A stretch of 40,309 bases of DNA from Actinomycetes bacterium (GTDB lineage Bacteria > Actinomycetota > Actinomycetes > Mycobacteriales > Mycobacteriaceae): the NCBI GenBank assembly GCA_022601135.1, contig JAHZJB010000065.1:1-40309 (forward strand), in the 5' to 3' direction. This document shows, one piece after another, positions 1 to 11,200 of this stretch (positions within the stretch are counted from its first letter, which is position 1; the number at the start of each line of letters is the position of its first letter). The notes beneath the pieces are model-generated. The model saw only the letters and a list, made by a program, of their open reading frames with translations. It ran no database searches and was not told where the DNA came from. The translations under genes and the position numbers were made by a program.

Positions 1-2726
1 GCGAAGTCACCGCAGCCGTCGTCGCCGGCGCCCTGAGCCTGTCCGACGGCCTACGAGTCATCACCCAACGCTCCACCATCATGTCCCGCCTCACCGGCCA
101 AGGCGCCGTCGCGCTCATCGAACTCGACGCCGACGCAACGAGCGCACTGATCGCCGACCATCCCCGCGTGGAAATCGCCGGCTACCTCTCACCACGCCAA
201 ACCACCATCGCGGGCCCACCCGACCAAATCGACGCCATCATCGCAGCCCTCACCGCACAAACCACCTTCGCCCGCCGGGACAACATGCAGGTCGCCTCCC
301 ACACCGCCCACATGGACCCAGTACTGCCAGATATCCGTGCGGCACTCACCGGGTCGGATGGAATCAGTCCCCGCATACCCACGCTGCCGTTCATATCGAC
401 GGTCACCGATCCCACCGCCGACGGAGGTACGGAGCCCACACTTGATGCCGACTACTGGGTGGCCAACGTGCGCCAACCGGTCCGGTTCAGCCAGGCCATC
501 ACCACCGCGGCCGAAGACCACGGCATTTTTGTCGAGATCAGTCCGCACTCGACCCTTGGCCAGTCGATCGCCGACAACCTGACCGCGCCGGCCGGGGGCT
601 CAAATCATCTGACAATCGGCACCTTGGCACGCGATACCGACGACACCGTGACGTTTCACACCAATCTGAACGCCACCTGCACCTCCCGGCCGCCGCTGAC
701 CGAACACCACGCCGAGCCGCACATCGCACTGCCCATCACTCCGTGGCACCACACCCGTCACTGGGTCGATCTCCCGCCGCGGCGCATGCGCCAAGGAGGA
801 CGAGCCCGCGCACTGCCGTCCGACAGTGCGGTGCCCGCGGAGTGGTTCTGTGAGCTGACCTGGCCGGTCAAGGACCTGCCGACACCGGTCGAGGCCCCAT
901 CGAAGCAGGCCCCATCGAAGCAGGAGAAGCACAGCAGCTGGCTGGTGGTCGCCGACGCCGCACTCGGAGCGGAAATGGCCCTCCTGCTGAGCGACCCCGA
1001 CTATTCCACGGTGACGACTTCCACGGTGACGACACTGTCCTCGACGGCCGACGAGGCTGTGCTGGCGCAGGCCCTCTCCGCCGCCACCCACGTGTTGTAC
1101 GCCCCTCCAGCCGGCGACAATGCAGACCCGCACGGGAATCTCGGGTATGACCTTTTCGAGGCGGGCCGCACCCTCGCCTCGGCGGCCGCCAAGAGCACGC
1201 GACCTCCGAAACTTTTCCTGCTGACCCGCAACGCCCAACCGATCGGCGAGGGCGAGCGCGCCGATCCCGCCCACGCCGTGCTGTGGGGCCTGGGCCGCAC
1301 GCTGGCACTTGAGCATCCCGAGATCTGGGGTGCCGTCCTGGACATCGACGAGTCGGTCCCCGCCGTGGTGGCGGCACGATGTGTGCTGGCCGAGGCCGGC
1401 GCCGGTGACGGAGAGGACCAAGTCGTGTACCGCGCGGGCACCCGCCGAGTGGCGCGGCTGGTGCAGGCGCTGCCGCCGGCGACGACGCCTGAGTCGGAAG
1501 CCCTCGATCCCGGCGGTGCTCACCTGGTCATCGGCGCGACCGGCAACTTGGGTCCGCAGATCATCGAGCAGCTTGCAGTGATGGGCGCGCGTACCGTCGT
1601 GGCCGTGTCCCGCAACCCCGGTACGCGGCTCGACCCGGTCGCCGCCCGGCTCGCGCCCACCGGGACGAACGTCGTGACCGTGGCGGCCGACGCCTCCGAT
1701 GAGGTATCCCTGAGCGCGGTGTTCGAACGCTTCGGCGTCGATCTGCCGCCGTTGGCGGGTATCTACCTCGCAGCGATGAGCGGCGGCCCGGTGACGCTGG
1801 CCGAGATGACCCACGACGACGTCGTCGCGATGTTCCGTCCGAAAATGGATGCGGCGGCGCTGCTGCACAAGCTTTCCCTCAGACACCCGGTGCAGCAGTT
1901 CGTACTGTTCACCTCGATCTCCGGGTTGCTTGGCTCTCGATGGCTGGCGCACTATGCCGCGACCACCACTTTCCTGGACACGTTCGCCTACGCACGTCGG
2001 GCCGCGGGCCTGCCCGCCTGCGCTATCAATTGGGGGCTGTGGAAGTCGCTGGCCGATGCCCAGGGGGAACTTGAGCGCAAGGCCACCCTGGAGTCGGGTC
2101 TGGAACCGATGGATGACGCCGTCGCGATCACCGCGCTACGGTCGTTCGTCGGCCCCCGGGCTCCGGCCCGGGCCACCGTCGTCGCCGCCGACTGGCCGCG
2201 GCTGGCCACCGCGTACCGCACCCGTGCACAGCTGCACATTCTCGACGAACTGCTGGCCGCCGAGCACGGCGGCGAGCACGTTGCGCTCTCGGCGAACACG
2301 AAGTTCCGGGAGGAACTGCGCGCGTCCGAGCCTGATGATCGCATCGAGCTGCTGACCGACCATGTCAGCGCCCAGATTGCCGCCGCGATGGGCCTGACCT
2401 CGCCACACAGCCTGGATCCGACCGTGGGTTTCTTCCAGTTCGGGATGGATTCGCTGATGAGCGTCACCCTGCAACGAGCGCTGAGCCAAAGCCTGGGGGA
2501 GGTACTACCGGCGTCGGTGGTTTTCGACTATCCGACCGCGGAAGCACTCACCGATTATCTGGCATCGATCCTTCCTGAGATAATCGAAGCTGCCGGTGCC
2601 GAACGTAGGGACTCCGGCGACTCGGTCGGCACGGACAACTCCGGCGGTGACAACGTCACAGAGGACGCCTACGACGACCTGGCCGAGGACGAACTACTTG
2701 CCAGACTGTCGGAAAGATTGAGTTAG
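1..2726 (+). CDS. Type I polyketide synthase, PpsA/PpsB-type module (3' part; AT-KR-ACP visible)
   Basis: The gene enters from outside the window; the reading frame starts at base 3, inside the acyltransferase domain just after where GHSMG should lie (first residues EVTAAVVAGAL). About 907 residues are visible. Order: rest of AT, with substrate-motif VASH near base 290; a ketoreductase with its structural half from about base 850 and its catalytic half from about 1525 (GATGNLGP, Lys in FRPKMDAA, Ser in FTSISG, Tyr at 1953-1955); and an ACP whose phosphopantetheine Ser (GMDSL) is at 2451-2453. There is no DH or ER. The C-terminus (DELLARLSERLS) resembles the PpsB tail as I remember it, so the module should add one extender unit and leave a beta-hydroxyl. 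It is followed after 6 bp by the next synthase. PpsA cannot be excluded because KS and N-terminus are missing. Confidence 0.93.
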   Translation, partial: EVTAAVVAGALSLSDGLRVITQRSTIMSRLTGQGAVALIELDADATSALIADHPRVEIAGYLSPRQTTIAGPPDQIDAIIAALTAQTTFARRDNMQVASHTAHMDPVLPDIRAALTGSDGISPRIPTLPFISTVTDPTADGGTEPTLDADYWVANVRQPVRFSQAITTAAEDHGIFVEISPHSTLGQSIADNLTAPAGGSNHLTIGTLARDTDDTVTFHTNLNATCTSRPPLTEHHAEPHIALPITPWHHTRHWVDLPPRRMRQGGRARALPSDSAVPAEWFCELTWPVKDLPTPVEAPSKQAPSKQEKHSSWLVVADAALGAEMALLLSDPDYSTVTTSTVTTLSSTADEAVLAQALSAATHVLYAPPAGDNADPHGNLGYDLFEAGRTLASAAAKSTRPPKLFLLTRNAQPIGEGERADPAHAVLWGLGRTLALEHPEIWGAVLDIDESVPAVVAARCVLAEAGAGDGEDQVVYRAGTRRVARLVQALPPATTPESEALDPGGAHLVIGATGNLGPQIIEQLAVMGARTVVAVSRNPGTRLDPVAARLAPTGTNVVTVAADASDEVSLSAVFERFGVDLPPLAGIYLAAMSGGPVTLAEMTHDDVVAMFRPKMDAAALLHKLSLRHPVQQFVLFTSISGLLGSRWLAHYAATTTFLDTFAYARRAAGLPACAINWGLWKSLADAQGELERKATLESGLEPMDDAVAITALRSFVGPRAPARATVVAADWPRLATAYRTRAQLHILDELLAAEHGGEHVALSANTKFREELRASEPDDRIELLTDHVSAQIAAAMGLTSPHSLDPTVGFFQFGMDSLMSVTLQRALSQSLGEVLPASVVFDYPTAEALTDYLASILPEIIEAAGAERRDSGDSVGTDNSGGDNVTEDAYDDLAEDELLARLSERLS
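893..1033 (+). repeat. Two perfect 15-bp tandem duplications inside the PKS gene
   Basis: GGCCCCATCGAAGCA is repeated exactly at 893-907 and 908-922, giving APSKQ twice. A second, unrelated 15-mer, TTCCACGGTGACGAC, is repeated at 1004-1018 and 1019-1033, giving STVTT twice. Both lie in the variable structural half of the KR domain and keep the frame. They look like recent slippage duplications. Confidence 0.9.
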
Positions 2727-2732
2727 AGCGCC

Positions 2733-5700
2733 ATGACCCAGACATCGCCTGCATCGCCGGATCGCCGGGCGATCATCACCGAGGCACTGCGCAAGATCGA
2801 CGACTTGACCGCCCGCCTGGAGACCGCCGAGAACGCCGACAAAGAGCCGATCGCCGTAGTCGGCATCGGCTGCCGCCTGCCCGGTGGAGTCAGTAGCGCC
2901 GACGAGTTCTGGACATTGCTCGTCGACGGCGCCGACGGCGTCATTCGGGTGCCCGCCGATCGGTGGGATGCCGACGAGTTCTACTCGCCGGACCACAGTG
3001 TGCCCGGCACAATCTGCAATCGGGAGGGCGGATTCCTGACGTCCTGGCAGCCCGCCGAATTCGACGCTGAGTTCTTCACCATCGCCCCGCGCGAGGCGGC
3101 CGCCATGGACCCCCAGCAACGGTTGCTGCTCGAGGTGGCCTGGGAGGCGTTGGAGAACGCCGGGATCAACCCGCGGAGCCTGCGTGGATCGGCGACCGGC
3201 GTATTCGTCGGGATGACGACCAGCGACTACTACCACTCGGTGGTGGGCAAGCTGAACCCCGAAGACATCGACCCCTACATCCCGTTCGGCAACGCACCGA
3301 ACTTCGCCGCCGGCCGGTTGTCCTACTTCCTCGGTATCCGGGGTCCGGCCGTGGTCAGCGATACGGCGTGCTCGTCCTCGCTGGTCTCGATCCACCTCGC
3401 CTGTCAGAGCCTGCGGCGCCGGGAGAGCGACCACGCGCTGGCCGCGGGGGTCAACCTGATTCTGACACCGGAGAACAACATCGCCTGTTCGCGCTGGGGA
3501 ATGCTGGCCCCCGACGGGCTGTGCAAGACCTTCGACGCCGACGCCAACGGTTACATCCGCAGCGAAGGATGCGGCGTTGTGGTGCTCAAGCGTCTGACCG
3601 ATGCACTGCGCGACGGGGACCGGGTGCTGGCCGTGGTCCGCGGCTCCGCGGTCAACCAGGACGGCGCGAGCAGCGGGCAGACGGTGCCCAACGGGCCGGC
3701 CCAGCAGGAGCTGATGCGAAAGGCCCTGGAGACTTCACGGCTGGCGCCCGCCGACATCGATTACGTCGAGGCACATGGCACCGGCACCTCACTCGGCGAC
3801 CCGATCGAACTCGATGCGCTCAGTGCCGTCTACGGGGACCGCCGAGACTCCGCGCCTCTGGTGCTGGGATCGGTAAAGACCAATCTGGGCCACCTGGAGT
3901 CAGCCTCCGGTGTCGCCGGATTCATCAAAACCGTGCTGAGCGTGCAGCACGGCTTCATTCCCAAGCAGCTGCACTTCAAGAAGCTGACACCGCAGGCGGG
4001 CGAAGGCGCGTCCCGGTTCCACATCGCCGCGCAGCCGCTGGACTGGCCGCCGGTGGACCGGCCTCGCCGCGCCGCGGTGTCATCGTTCGGTGTCAGCGGG
4101 ACCAACGCTCACCTGGTGGTCGAGCAGGCCCCTGACAACGCCACCGCGACAGAAGACGCAGCAGCACAACCCGATCCGCCGGTGAGCACGCTGGTGATCA
4201 CGGGGAAGACCGGGCCCCGGATCGCTTCGCTGGCCGGCAGGCTGGCCGACTGGCTCGACACCCCGGAAGGCGCTGCCGTCAGCATCGCCGATGTCGCGGA
4301 CACCCTGAGCCGCCGGCGCGCCCAGCACCCCAAGTTCGCCACGGTCGCGGCCTGTGACCGCGCACAGGCGGTTGCCGGGCTGCGTGCGCTGGCCGGAAAC
4401 TACCCGGCGCCCGGCGTCGTCGCCGCGCACGAGGGACCGTGCGGGTCCGGCTCGAATCAAGGCGCGGTGTTCCTCTACTCGGGGCAGGGCTCGCAGTGGG
4501 CCGGGATGGGACAGCGCCTGCTGGCCGATGAGCCGGCCTTCGCTGCCGCCGTCGACGAGCTGGAACCGGACTTCGTTGCCCAGGTCGGCTTCTCTCTGCG
4601 CGACGTGCTCACCTCCGGTCAGGCCGTCGTCGGGATCGATCGAATCCAGCCGGTACTGGTCGGCGTGCAGCTGGCGCTGACCGCGCTGTGGCGCTCCTAC
4701 GGCGTGAAACCCCACGCCGTGATCGGCCATTCGATGGGCGAGGTAACCGCAGCGGTGGTCGGCGGTGCGTTGAGCCCCGCCGACGGCTTCAAGGTGATCG
4801 CGACCCGGTCGCGACTGATGAAGCGGCTCTCCGGGCAGGGCGCGATGGCACTGCTCGAGCTTGACGCCGCCGCGGCCGAGGACCTGATCGCAGGGTATCC
4901 AGGCCTCACCGTCGCCGTGTACGCCTCGCCGCACCAGACCGTGATCGCCGGGCCGCCAGATCAGGTCGACGCCGCGATTGCCGCGGTGGATGCCCAGGAC
5001 CGGCTGGCCCGCCGAGTCGACGTCGACGTCGCGTCCCACCACCCGATCATCGACCCGATATTGAGCGACCTGCGCACGGAGCTGGCCGATCTGCAACCCC
5101 GGCAGCCCGGAATCCCGATCATCGTCACCACCGATCAACGACCCGACGACGGCTCCTGCGTCTTCGACGCTGAACACTGGGTGGCCAACCTGCGCAACCC
5201 GGTGCGCTTCGCCAGGGCGGTCGCCGCGGCCGGCGCCGAGAGCTCACTGTTCGTTGAGGTGAGTCCCCATCCGTTGCTGGGTTACGCGATCAAGGACACG
5301 CTGGCCGAAAAGCACCATCACAGCATCGCCACGCTGCAGCGCGATGCCAACGACACGTTGGCATTCCGCACCAACTTGAACGCCACGCACACGGTGCGGC
5401 CGCCCATAGTGCCCCAGCGATCCGGCCCGCGGGTCCAGATCCCTGCCACGCCGTGGCATCACACACACCACTGGTACCAACCGCACCCGAAGCCCCAACT
5501 GTTGCAGCGGAACGATTTCAGCACAGCATCTGACCCCGCAGCAGCTGACGCCGCGACCACGTCCGACGGCGGATACCACGAGTGGTCGCACCGGCTGAGC
5601 TGGCCGGTGCGCGAACTGGGCCCGGCCGATGCAGACAGCTCGTGGCTGGTCCTCGCCGATGAGTCCGGCCCCGACCTGGCGCAGCTGCTGGGTCCGAACT

Positions 5701-8285
5701 CGCGGGCTCTGCCGCTGTCGACCCTCAACAACGATGGGGCGGCCGAATCTATCGTCGGCGCGCTGCACGCCCTAGATCAACACGCCATAGATCAGGTGGT
5801 CTACGCGCCGCCCACCCCGACGGGGCACCTCGACGCCGCGGCGAGCTACCGCGTTTTCGGTGAGCTGCGCCGTTTGGTCGTCGCACTGGCTCAAGTGACT
5901 TCGGCGCCGAAGCTCTTCGTCGTCACCCGCAACGCTCAGCCGGTCTCTGACGGCGACCGGGCCAATCCCACCCACGCCGTGCTGTGGGGGCAGGCGCGAA
6001 CACTGGCTCTAGAACACCCCGAGATCTGGGGCGGCGTCATCGACGTCGACGACACGGTTCCAGCCGAACTGCTCTCCCAGTACCTGCGCGCCGAGGCGGC
6101 CCAAACCGAGGCCGACCGTGACGATCAGGCCGTGTACCGCGGCGGCGTGCGCCGGGTACCGCGCTTGAAGCCCCAGCCACTGCCGGCCGTCCCGCTGACC
6201 AGGCTGGAGAGCGGCACCAGCCACCTGGTGATCGGCGCGACCGGCAACGTCGGACCGTATCTGATCCGCCAACTCGCCGACATGGGAGCCTCGACCGTTG
6301 TCGCGGCTTCCCGGCGCGGCACCGGGTTGGCCGACCTCGCCGCCGAACTCGCTGCCGAGGGAAACACGCTGGTCGAGATCGCCGCCGACGCCGCCGACGA
6401 GGACTCGATGGCGACGGTGTTCGAACGCTTCGGCGCCGACCTGCCTCCATTGGAGGGCATTTACCTCGCCTCCCTGGCCGGCGGCGAGGCGCTTCTCACC
6501 GACATGACCGACGAGGACCTGAACCCGATGTTCCGGTCGAAGATCGACGCCGCCGCGGTGCTGCACAAGCTGTCATTGACCACGCCGGTCCGCCATTTCG
6601 TGCTGTTCTCGTCTATTACCGGTCTGCTCGGATCGCGCGGAGTCGCGCACTACACAGCGGCCAATGCGTTCTCCGACGCGTTCGCCTACGCGCGTCGAGC
6701 GCTCGGTCTGCCCGCGACGGTGGTGGACTGGGGCCTGTGGAAGTCGTGGTCGGACGCGCAGCCGCAGATGAAGGCGGCCGGTCTGGAGCCGATGCCCAAC
6801 GATGTCGCGATCCGGATGCTGCCGGCTGTGCTGAGCCCTGATGCCGCCGTCCAACAGGTCCTCGCCGGAGCCGACTGGGGCCGGCTGGCCGACGCTTACC
6901 GCATGCGTGCCGCGGTGAAGGTGCTCGACGGTCTCGTTGCCGCACCCGATGCCGCAGGTGGGGCCGCTGACGACGAACTCGACTCGCTTGTGGCGCCCAC
7001 CTGGGGAACGGTGCTGGGCCAGCTGGTGAATAGCACCACCCACCAACAGCTCTGGCGCGCCCGTCTACTGCCGGACGCGCGGCCGTACCCGGTCGCGCAC
7101 CAGGTTCGCGGCGTCGACGTTGTGCCCGTTTCAGTTCTGCTGCAGACACTTTCGACAGCGGCGGCGCAGCTTGGCGGCGCGACCATAGGTACCGTCGGTT
7201 TCGAGTACCCGATCGTGGCCGACCAGCCGAAGGCCATCCATGTGGTCGCCGACAAGCACGGCGAGGTCACCAGGCTGACGGTGTTGTCGTCTTCAGGCCC
7301 CGGCACCCCTGAGCAACGCTGGACCAGGCACGCCAGCGCCGAGCTCATCGAGGTACCCGATGCTGCGCCACAGGGTGACCAGAGTCCCGGGACCGAGAAG
7401 TTCGACGATGCCTCAATCGACGCATTGCAGCAGGCATGGGGAGTTCAGGGGCAGCCATTCTCCTGGACCGTCACCGAATGCACGGCCACCCCCGCGGGGG
7501 TACGCGCTGATGTCGAGCTGCCCGGCGCGTCGGGGCCCACCGAGTCCGCGGCTGCGCCGTTCATCGACGCTGCGGTGTACGTCGCCCGGCTCGCCGACGC
7601 GGCCAACGAGCAGCTATTGCTGCCCGCGACCGTGGAGAGCATCGGGGTGGCAACCGAACTGACGGCCACCCACGCCGTCGTCGAGGTGTATCGCCGGGAT
7701 GGGACGACCGACGGGCTGGTGGTGGACGTACTGGTCAAGGCGCCCGACGGCACAACATACGTGGACATCCGCGGACTCGCCTATGCCCCGATGGAGTCCG
7801 CGCCCGCACCGACTGACGACGAAACCGCTTCGACCACAGTGGAATTCGTCGACTGGTCGTCGATGACGCGTAAGGAGTCGGTGGCTGAGCTGCGGGTGCG
7901 ACTGCGCGCCATCCTGGCTCGCGAGTTGGGGATGCCAGACGATGCAGTCGATTTCGACATGCCGTTCCCCGAACTGGGGCTCGATTCGATGATGGCGATG
8001 AACTTGCTGCGCGACGCCAAGAAGCTGGTCGACATCGACCTGTCGGCGACCATGTTGTGGAACCATCCGTCGATCTCGCAGATGTCAGAGTTCGTGGCCG
8101 ATCTGCTGGCGCCGGCCCGCCAGAACGGCCCAGCCGAACCCCATGCCGAATCCGTGGCCGAAACCCAGGGCGCACCCGAGGGGGCCGAGGAAAGCTCCGG
8201 CTCGTTCAGCGTGCTCGATGAGCTGTTCGACAGCATTGAATCTCAAGCCGATCCGGCCACTGCCGGTAGTGAGGGCGCAATCTGA
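2733..8285 (+). CDS. Type I polyketide synthase, PpsC-like start but KS-AT-KR-DH-ACP order
   Basis: 1850 aa. A coiled-coil docking helix (residues 9-33, [20 protein letters not shown]) and KS (about 39-465; DTACSSS with Cys213, EAHGTGT, GHLE) resemble PpsC. AT is about 575-870, with GHSMG Ser667 and a VASH substrate motif. The KR is of PpsA/B type (GATGNVGP near 1165, FSSITG, Tyr1307 in YTAAN). After the KR comes a double-hotdog DH-like region (about 1430-1710) with HxxxGxxxxP at His1456 and an Asp at 1612 (FIDAAVY). The ACP has Ser1752 (GLDSM). The tail [12 protein letters not shown] recalls Pks1-type C-termini. M. tuberculosis PpsC (about 2188 aa) is DH-ER-KR; here ER is absent and DH follows KR. 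The product step is hydroxyl or double bond, depending on whether DH works. The stop overlaps the next start (TGATG). Confidence 0.93.
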   Translation: MTQTSPASPDRRAIITEALRKIDDLTARLETAENADKEPIAVVGIGCRLPGGVSSADEFWTLLVDGADGVIRVPADRWDADEFYSPDHSVPGTICNREGGFLTSWQPAEFDAEFFTIAPREAAAMDPQQRLLLEVAWEALENAGINPRSLRGSATGVFVGMTTSDYYHSVVGKLNPEDIDPYIPFGNAPNFAAGRLSYFLGIRGPAVVSDTACSSSLVSIHLACQSLRRRESDHALAAGVNLILTPENNIACSRWGMLAPDGLCKTFDADANGYIRSEGCGVVVLKRLTDALRDGDRVLAVVRGSAVNQDGASSGQTVPNGPAQQELMRKALETSRLAPADIDYVEAHGTGTSLGDPIELDALSAVYGDRRDSAPLVLGSVKTNLGHLESASGVAGFIKTVLSVQHGFIPKQLHFKKLTPQAGEGASRFHIAAQPLDWPPVDRPRRAAVSSFGVSGTNAHLVVEQAPDNATATEDAAAQPDPPVSTLVITGKTGPRIASLAGRLADWLDTPEGAAVSIADVADTLSRRRAQHPKFATVAACDRAQAVAGLRALAGNYPAPGVVAAHEGPCGSGSNQGAVFLYSGQGSQWAGMGQRLLADEPAFAAAVDELEPDFVAQVGFSLRDVLTSGQAVVGIDRIQPVLVGVQLALTALWRSYGVKPHAVIGHSMGEVTAAVVGGALSPADGFKVIATRSRLMKRLSGQGAMALLELDAAAAEDLIAGYPGLTVAVYASPHQTVIAGPPDQVDAAIAAVDAQDRLARRVDVDVASHHPIIDPILSDLRTELADLQPRQPGIPIIVTTDQRPDDGSCVFDAEHWVANLRNPVRFARAVAAAGAESSLFVEVSPHPLLGYAIKDTLAEKHHHSIATLQRDANDTLAFRTNLNATHTVRPPIVPQRSGPRVQIPATPWHHTHHWYQPHPKPQLLQRNDFSTASDPAAADAATTSDGGYHEWSHRLSWPVRELGPADADSSWLVLADESGPDLAQLLGPNSRALPLSTLNNDGAAESIVGALHALDQHAIDQVVYAPPTPTGHLDAAASYRVFGELRRLVVALAQVTSAPKLFVVTRNAQPVSDGDRANPTHAVLWGQARTLALEHPEIWGGVIDVDDTVPAELLSQYLRAEAAQTEADRDDQAVYRGGVRRVPRLKPQPLPAVPLTRLESGTSHLVIGATGNVGPYLIRQLADMGASTVVAASRRGTGLADLAAELAAEGNTLVEIAADAADEDSMATVFERFGADLPPLEGIYLASLAGGEALLTDMTDEDLNPMFRSKIDAAAVLHKLSLTTPVRHFVLFSSITGLLGSRGVAHYTAANAFSDAFAYARRALGLPATVVDWGLWKSWSDAQPQMKAAGLEPMPNDVAIRMLPAVLSPDAAVQQVLAGADWGRLADAYRMRAAVKVLDGLVAAPDAAGGAADDELDSLVAPTWGTVLGQLVNSTTHQQLWRARLLPDARPYPVAHQVRGVDVVPVSVLLQTLSTAAAQLGGATIGTVGFEYPIVADQPKAIHVVADKHGEVTRLTVLSSSGPGTPEQRWTRHASAELIEVPDAAPQGDQSPGTEKFDDASIDALQQAWGVQGQPFSWTVTECTATPAGVRADVELPGASGPTESAAAPFIDAAVYVARLADAANEQLLLPATVESIGVATELTATHAVVEVYRRDGTTDGLVVDVLVKAPDGTTYVDIRGLAYAPMESAPAPTDDETASTTVEFVDWSSMTRKESVAELRVRLRAILARELGMPDDAVDFDMPFPELGLDSMMAMNLLRDAKKLVDIDLSATMLWNHPSISQMSEFVADLLAPARQNGPAEPHAESVAETQGAPEGAEESSGSFSVLDELFDSIESQADPATAGSEGAI
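5766..5795 (+). repeat. 15-bp imperfect tandem duplication in the PKS gene
   Basis: CACGCCCTAGATCAA is followed directly by CACGCCATAGATCAG (13 of 15 identical), coding [10 protein letters not shown]. It sits in the KR structural half, the same domain region that carries two 15-bp duplications in the preceding gene. Confidence 0.8.
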
Positions 8286-11200
8286 TGAAGACGACCTTCG
8301 ACAGGATCGCGGCGATGACCGCCGAGCAGCGCGACAAGCTGGGCGAGCAGTTCGAGAAGGCCTCCCGACTCGCCGGTGCGGAGCCGATCGCGGTGGTGGG
8401 CATCGGCTGCCGTCTTCCCGGGGGAGTGACCGGCCCAGAAAGCTACTGGCAGTTGTTGGACAACGGCACCGATGCTGTCATCGAAGTTCCCGCAGACCGG
8501 TGGGACGGCGATGCGTTCTACGACCCGGACCCCATGGCGCCCGGCCGGATGCCCACCAAGTGGGGCGCATACCTTGACGACATCACCGGTTTCGATGCTG
8601 AATTCTTCGGAATCACTCCGCGTGAAGCCGCCGCGATGGACCCTCAGCAGCGAGTGCTCCTGGAGGTGGCTTGGGAGGCCCTGGAGAACGCCGGTCTGGC
8701 GCCGGACCACCTGGGCGAGAGCCGAACCGCGGTGATGATGGGCGTGTACTACACCGAGTACCAGAATTCCTCGGCCGGCAATCCCGACACCATCGACGCC
8801 TATTCGGCGACGGGCAACGCGCACAGCGTGACCGTCGGCCGGATCTCCTACCTGCTGGGGCTCAAGGGCCCGGCGGTCGCCGTGGACACCGCCTGCTCAT
8901 CGTCGCTGGTCTCGATTCACCTGGCTTGCCAGAGCCTGCGAATGCGCGAGAGCGACCTCGCGCTGGCCGGCGGCGTCAGCCTCAACCTGCGCCCGGAAAC
9001 ACAACTGGCGCTTGCTAAGTGGGGCATGTTGTCGCCGCACGGCAAATGCCACGCATTCGACTCGCGGGCCGACGGATTCGTGCGGGGCGAGGGCGCGGGC
9101 GTCGTTGTGCTCAAGCGTCTCACCGATGCGATCCGGGACGGGGATCGGGTGCTCGGCGTGGTACGCGGTTCCGCAGTGAACCAAGACGGCCGTTCCAACG
9201 GCCTGACCGCGCCGAACGCGCCGTCGCAGCGGGACGTGATCAACCGCGCGTTGCGCTCGGCGGATGTACCGGCAAGCTCGGTGCACTTCATCGAAACCCA
9301 CGGCACCGGAACCGGTCTGGGCGACCCCATCGAATTCGACGCGCTGGCAGCGGTATACGGCCGCGGCGAGGTGCCGTGTGCGCTGGGTGCGGTCAAGACC
9401 AATATGGGCCACCTCGAGGCCGCCGCCGGGATCGCCGGCTTCATCAAGACCGTCCTGACGCTTCAGCACGGCAAGATTCCGCCGAACCTCAACTTCGAGA
9501 AGTGGAATCCGACGATCGATCCGTCGCCGACGAGACTGTTCGTCCCCACCGACACTGCGCTCTGGCCCGAGAGCGAACATCCGCGTCGCGGGGCGGTGTC
9601 GTCGTTCGGAATGGGCGGCACCAACGCGCACATCGTGCTGGAGCAGGGCCCCGAATACCCCTCGGCGGCCGATACGCCGACGCTGGCGACGATCCTGGTG
9701 TCGGGCAAGACGTCGGCACGGCTGGCCGCCTCGGCCAAGGCGCTGGCCGACTGGCTCGAGGGCGACGGCGCCTCAGTGCCCCTCGCCGACGTCGAACACA
9801 CCGTCAACCACCATCGCAGCCGCTACAGCACCATCGCCACCGTGTGCGCCCGCGACCACGCCGAGGCGGTCAGCGGTCTGCGCGCGCTAGCGGCGGGCCG
9901 GCCCGCGCCCGGCGTCGTCGCCGCCCATGATGCGAAAACCGGCCCGGGAACGGTGTTTCTATACTCCGGGCAGGGGGCGCAATGGGCCGGCATGGGCAAG
10001 ACGCTGCTGGTCTCCGAGCCCGCCTTCGCCGCCGCCGTCGACGAGCTGGAACCCGCGTTCGTCGACAAGGCCGGGTTCTCGCTGCGCCAGGTATTGGAGG
10101 CCGGTGAGCCGGTCGTCGGCATCGACCGCATCCAGCCGGTGCTGGTCGGGATGCAGTTGGCGCTCACGGCGCTCTGGCGCTCCTACGGCGTGGAACCAGA
10201 CGCGGTGATCGGGCACTCGATGGGCGAGGTAACCGCCGCGGTGGTGGCCGGCGCGCTGACCCCGGCCGAGGGTCTGGACGTCATCGCCACCCGCACGCGG
10301 CTGATGAAGCGGCTGTCGGGGCAGGGTGCGATGGCCCTTGTGGAGTTGGATGCAACTGCGGCCGAGCGGCTCATCGCCGACCGTCAGAATGTCACGGTCG
10401 CGGTGTATGCCTCACCGCGGCAGTCGGTGATCGCGGGCCCGCCCGACGAGGTCGACGAACTGGTAGCGATGGTTGACGCGCAGGGCAAGCTGGCGCGGCG
10501 CATCGAGGTGGACGTGGCATCGCACCACCCCACGATCGACCCGATTCTGCCCGAGTTGCGCGAAGCTCTGTCCTACCTGGCTCCGGTGTCGCCGAAGATC
10601 CCGCTGATGTCCACCGTGGCCTACACCGGGTCAGCGCCGCTGTTCAGCGCGGACTACTGGGCGGCCAACCTGCGCAACCCGGTGCGGTTCAACCAGGCGG
10701 TGCACGATGCCAGTGCCGAGCACAGCACCTTCATCGAGATCAGTCCGCATCCGCTGTTGACCCACGCGATCGACGACACCCTGGGCGCTCAGAAGACCAG
10801 CCGGAAGTTCCACGTCGGTGCGACGGTGAACCGTGACAGCCCCGAGACGCTGGCCTTCCACACGCAGCTCGCCGCGGTGCGACCCCCGGCGGTCGTCGCT
10901 GCCGAAGTCGGCTCGGCGAACACTGGCGCCAACCTCGCCGACGTTCCACCGACCGCCTGGCAGCACACGCCGTACTGGATGGCCGACAGGTCCGCAGGAC
11001 GTGAGTTCTCCGGTGCCCACCCGCTGCTCGGCCTGCACGTCGAACTGCCCTCGGGCAGCGGCCATGTCTGGCAGTCCGAGGTGGGTCTGGAAGCCCATCC
11101 GTGGCTGGCCGACCACATCGTGCACGGCCTGCCGGTCATGCCCGGTGCCGGTTTCGCCGAGATCGCGCTGGCCGCGGGTTGCCAGGCCCTCGGCCTGCCG

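Noticed and set aside
600..1952. Long open frame on the opposite strand of the PKS gene (450 aa)
   Set aside because: It is an Arg/Gly/His-rich shadow of the PKS codons with no motif or ribosome-binding site. Other long antisense frames in the PKS genes are the same.
1941..1980. KR of the first synthase has YAATT instead of YxxAN, suggesting a dead ketoreductase
   Set aside because: M. tuberculosis PpsB, as I remember it, has a similar YTATS and is an active KR type, so the change is probably normal for this clade.
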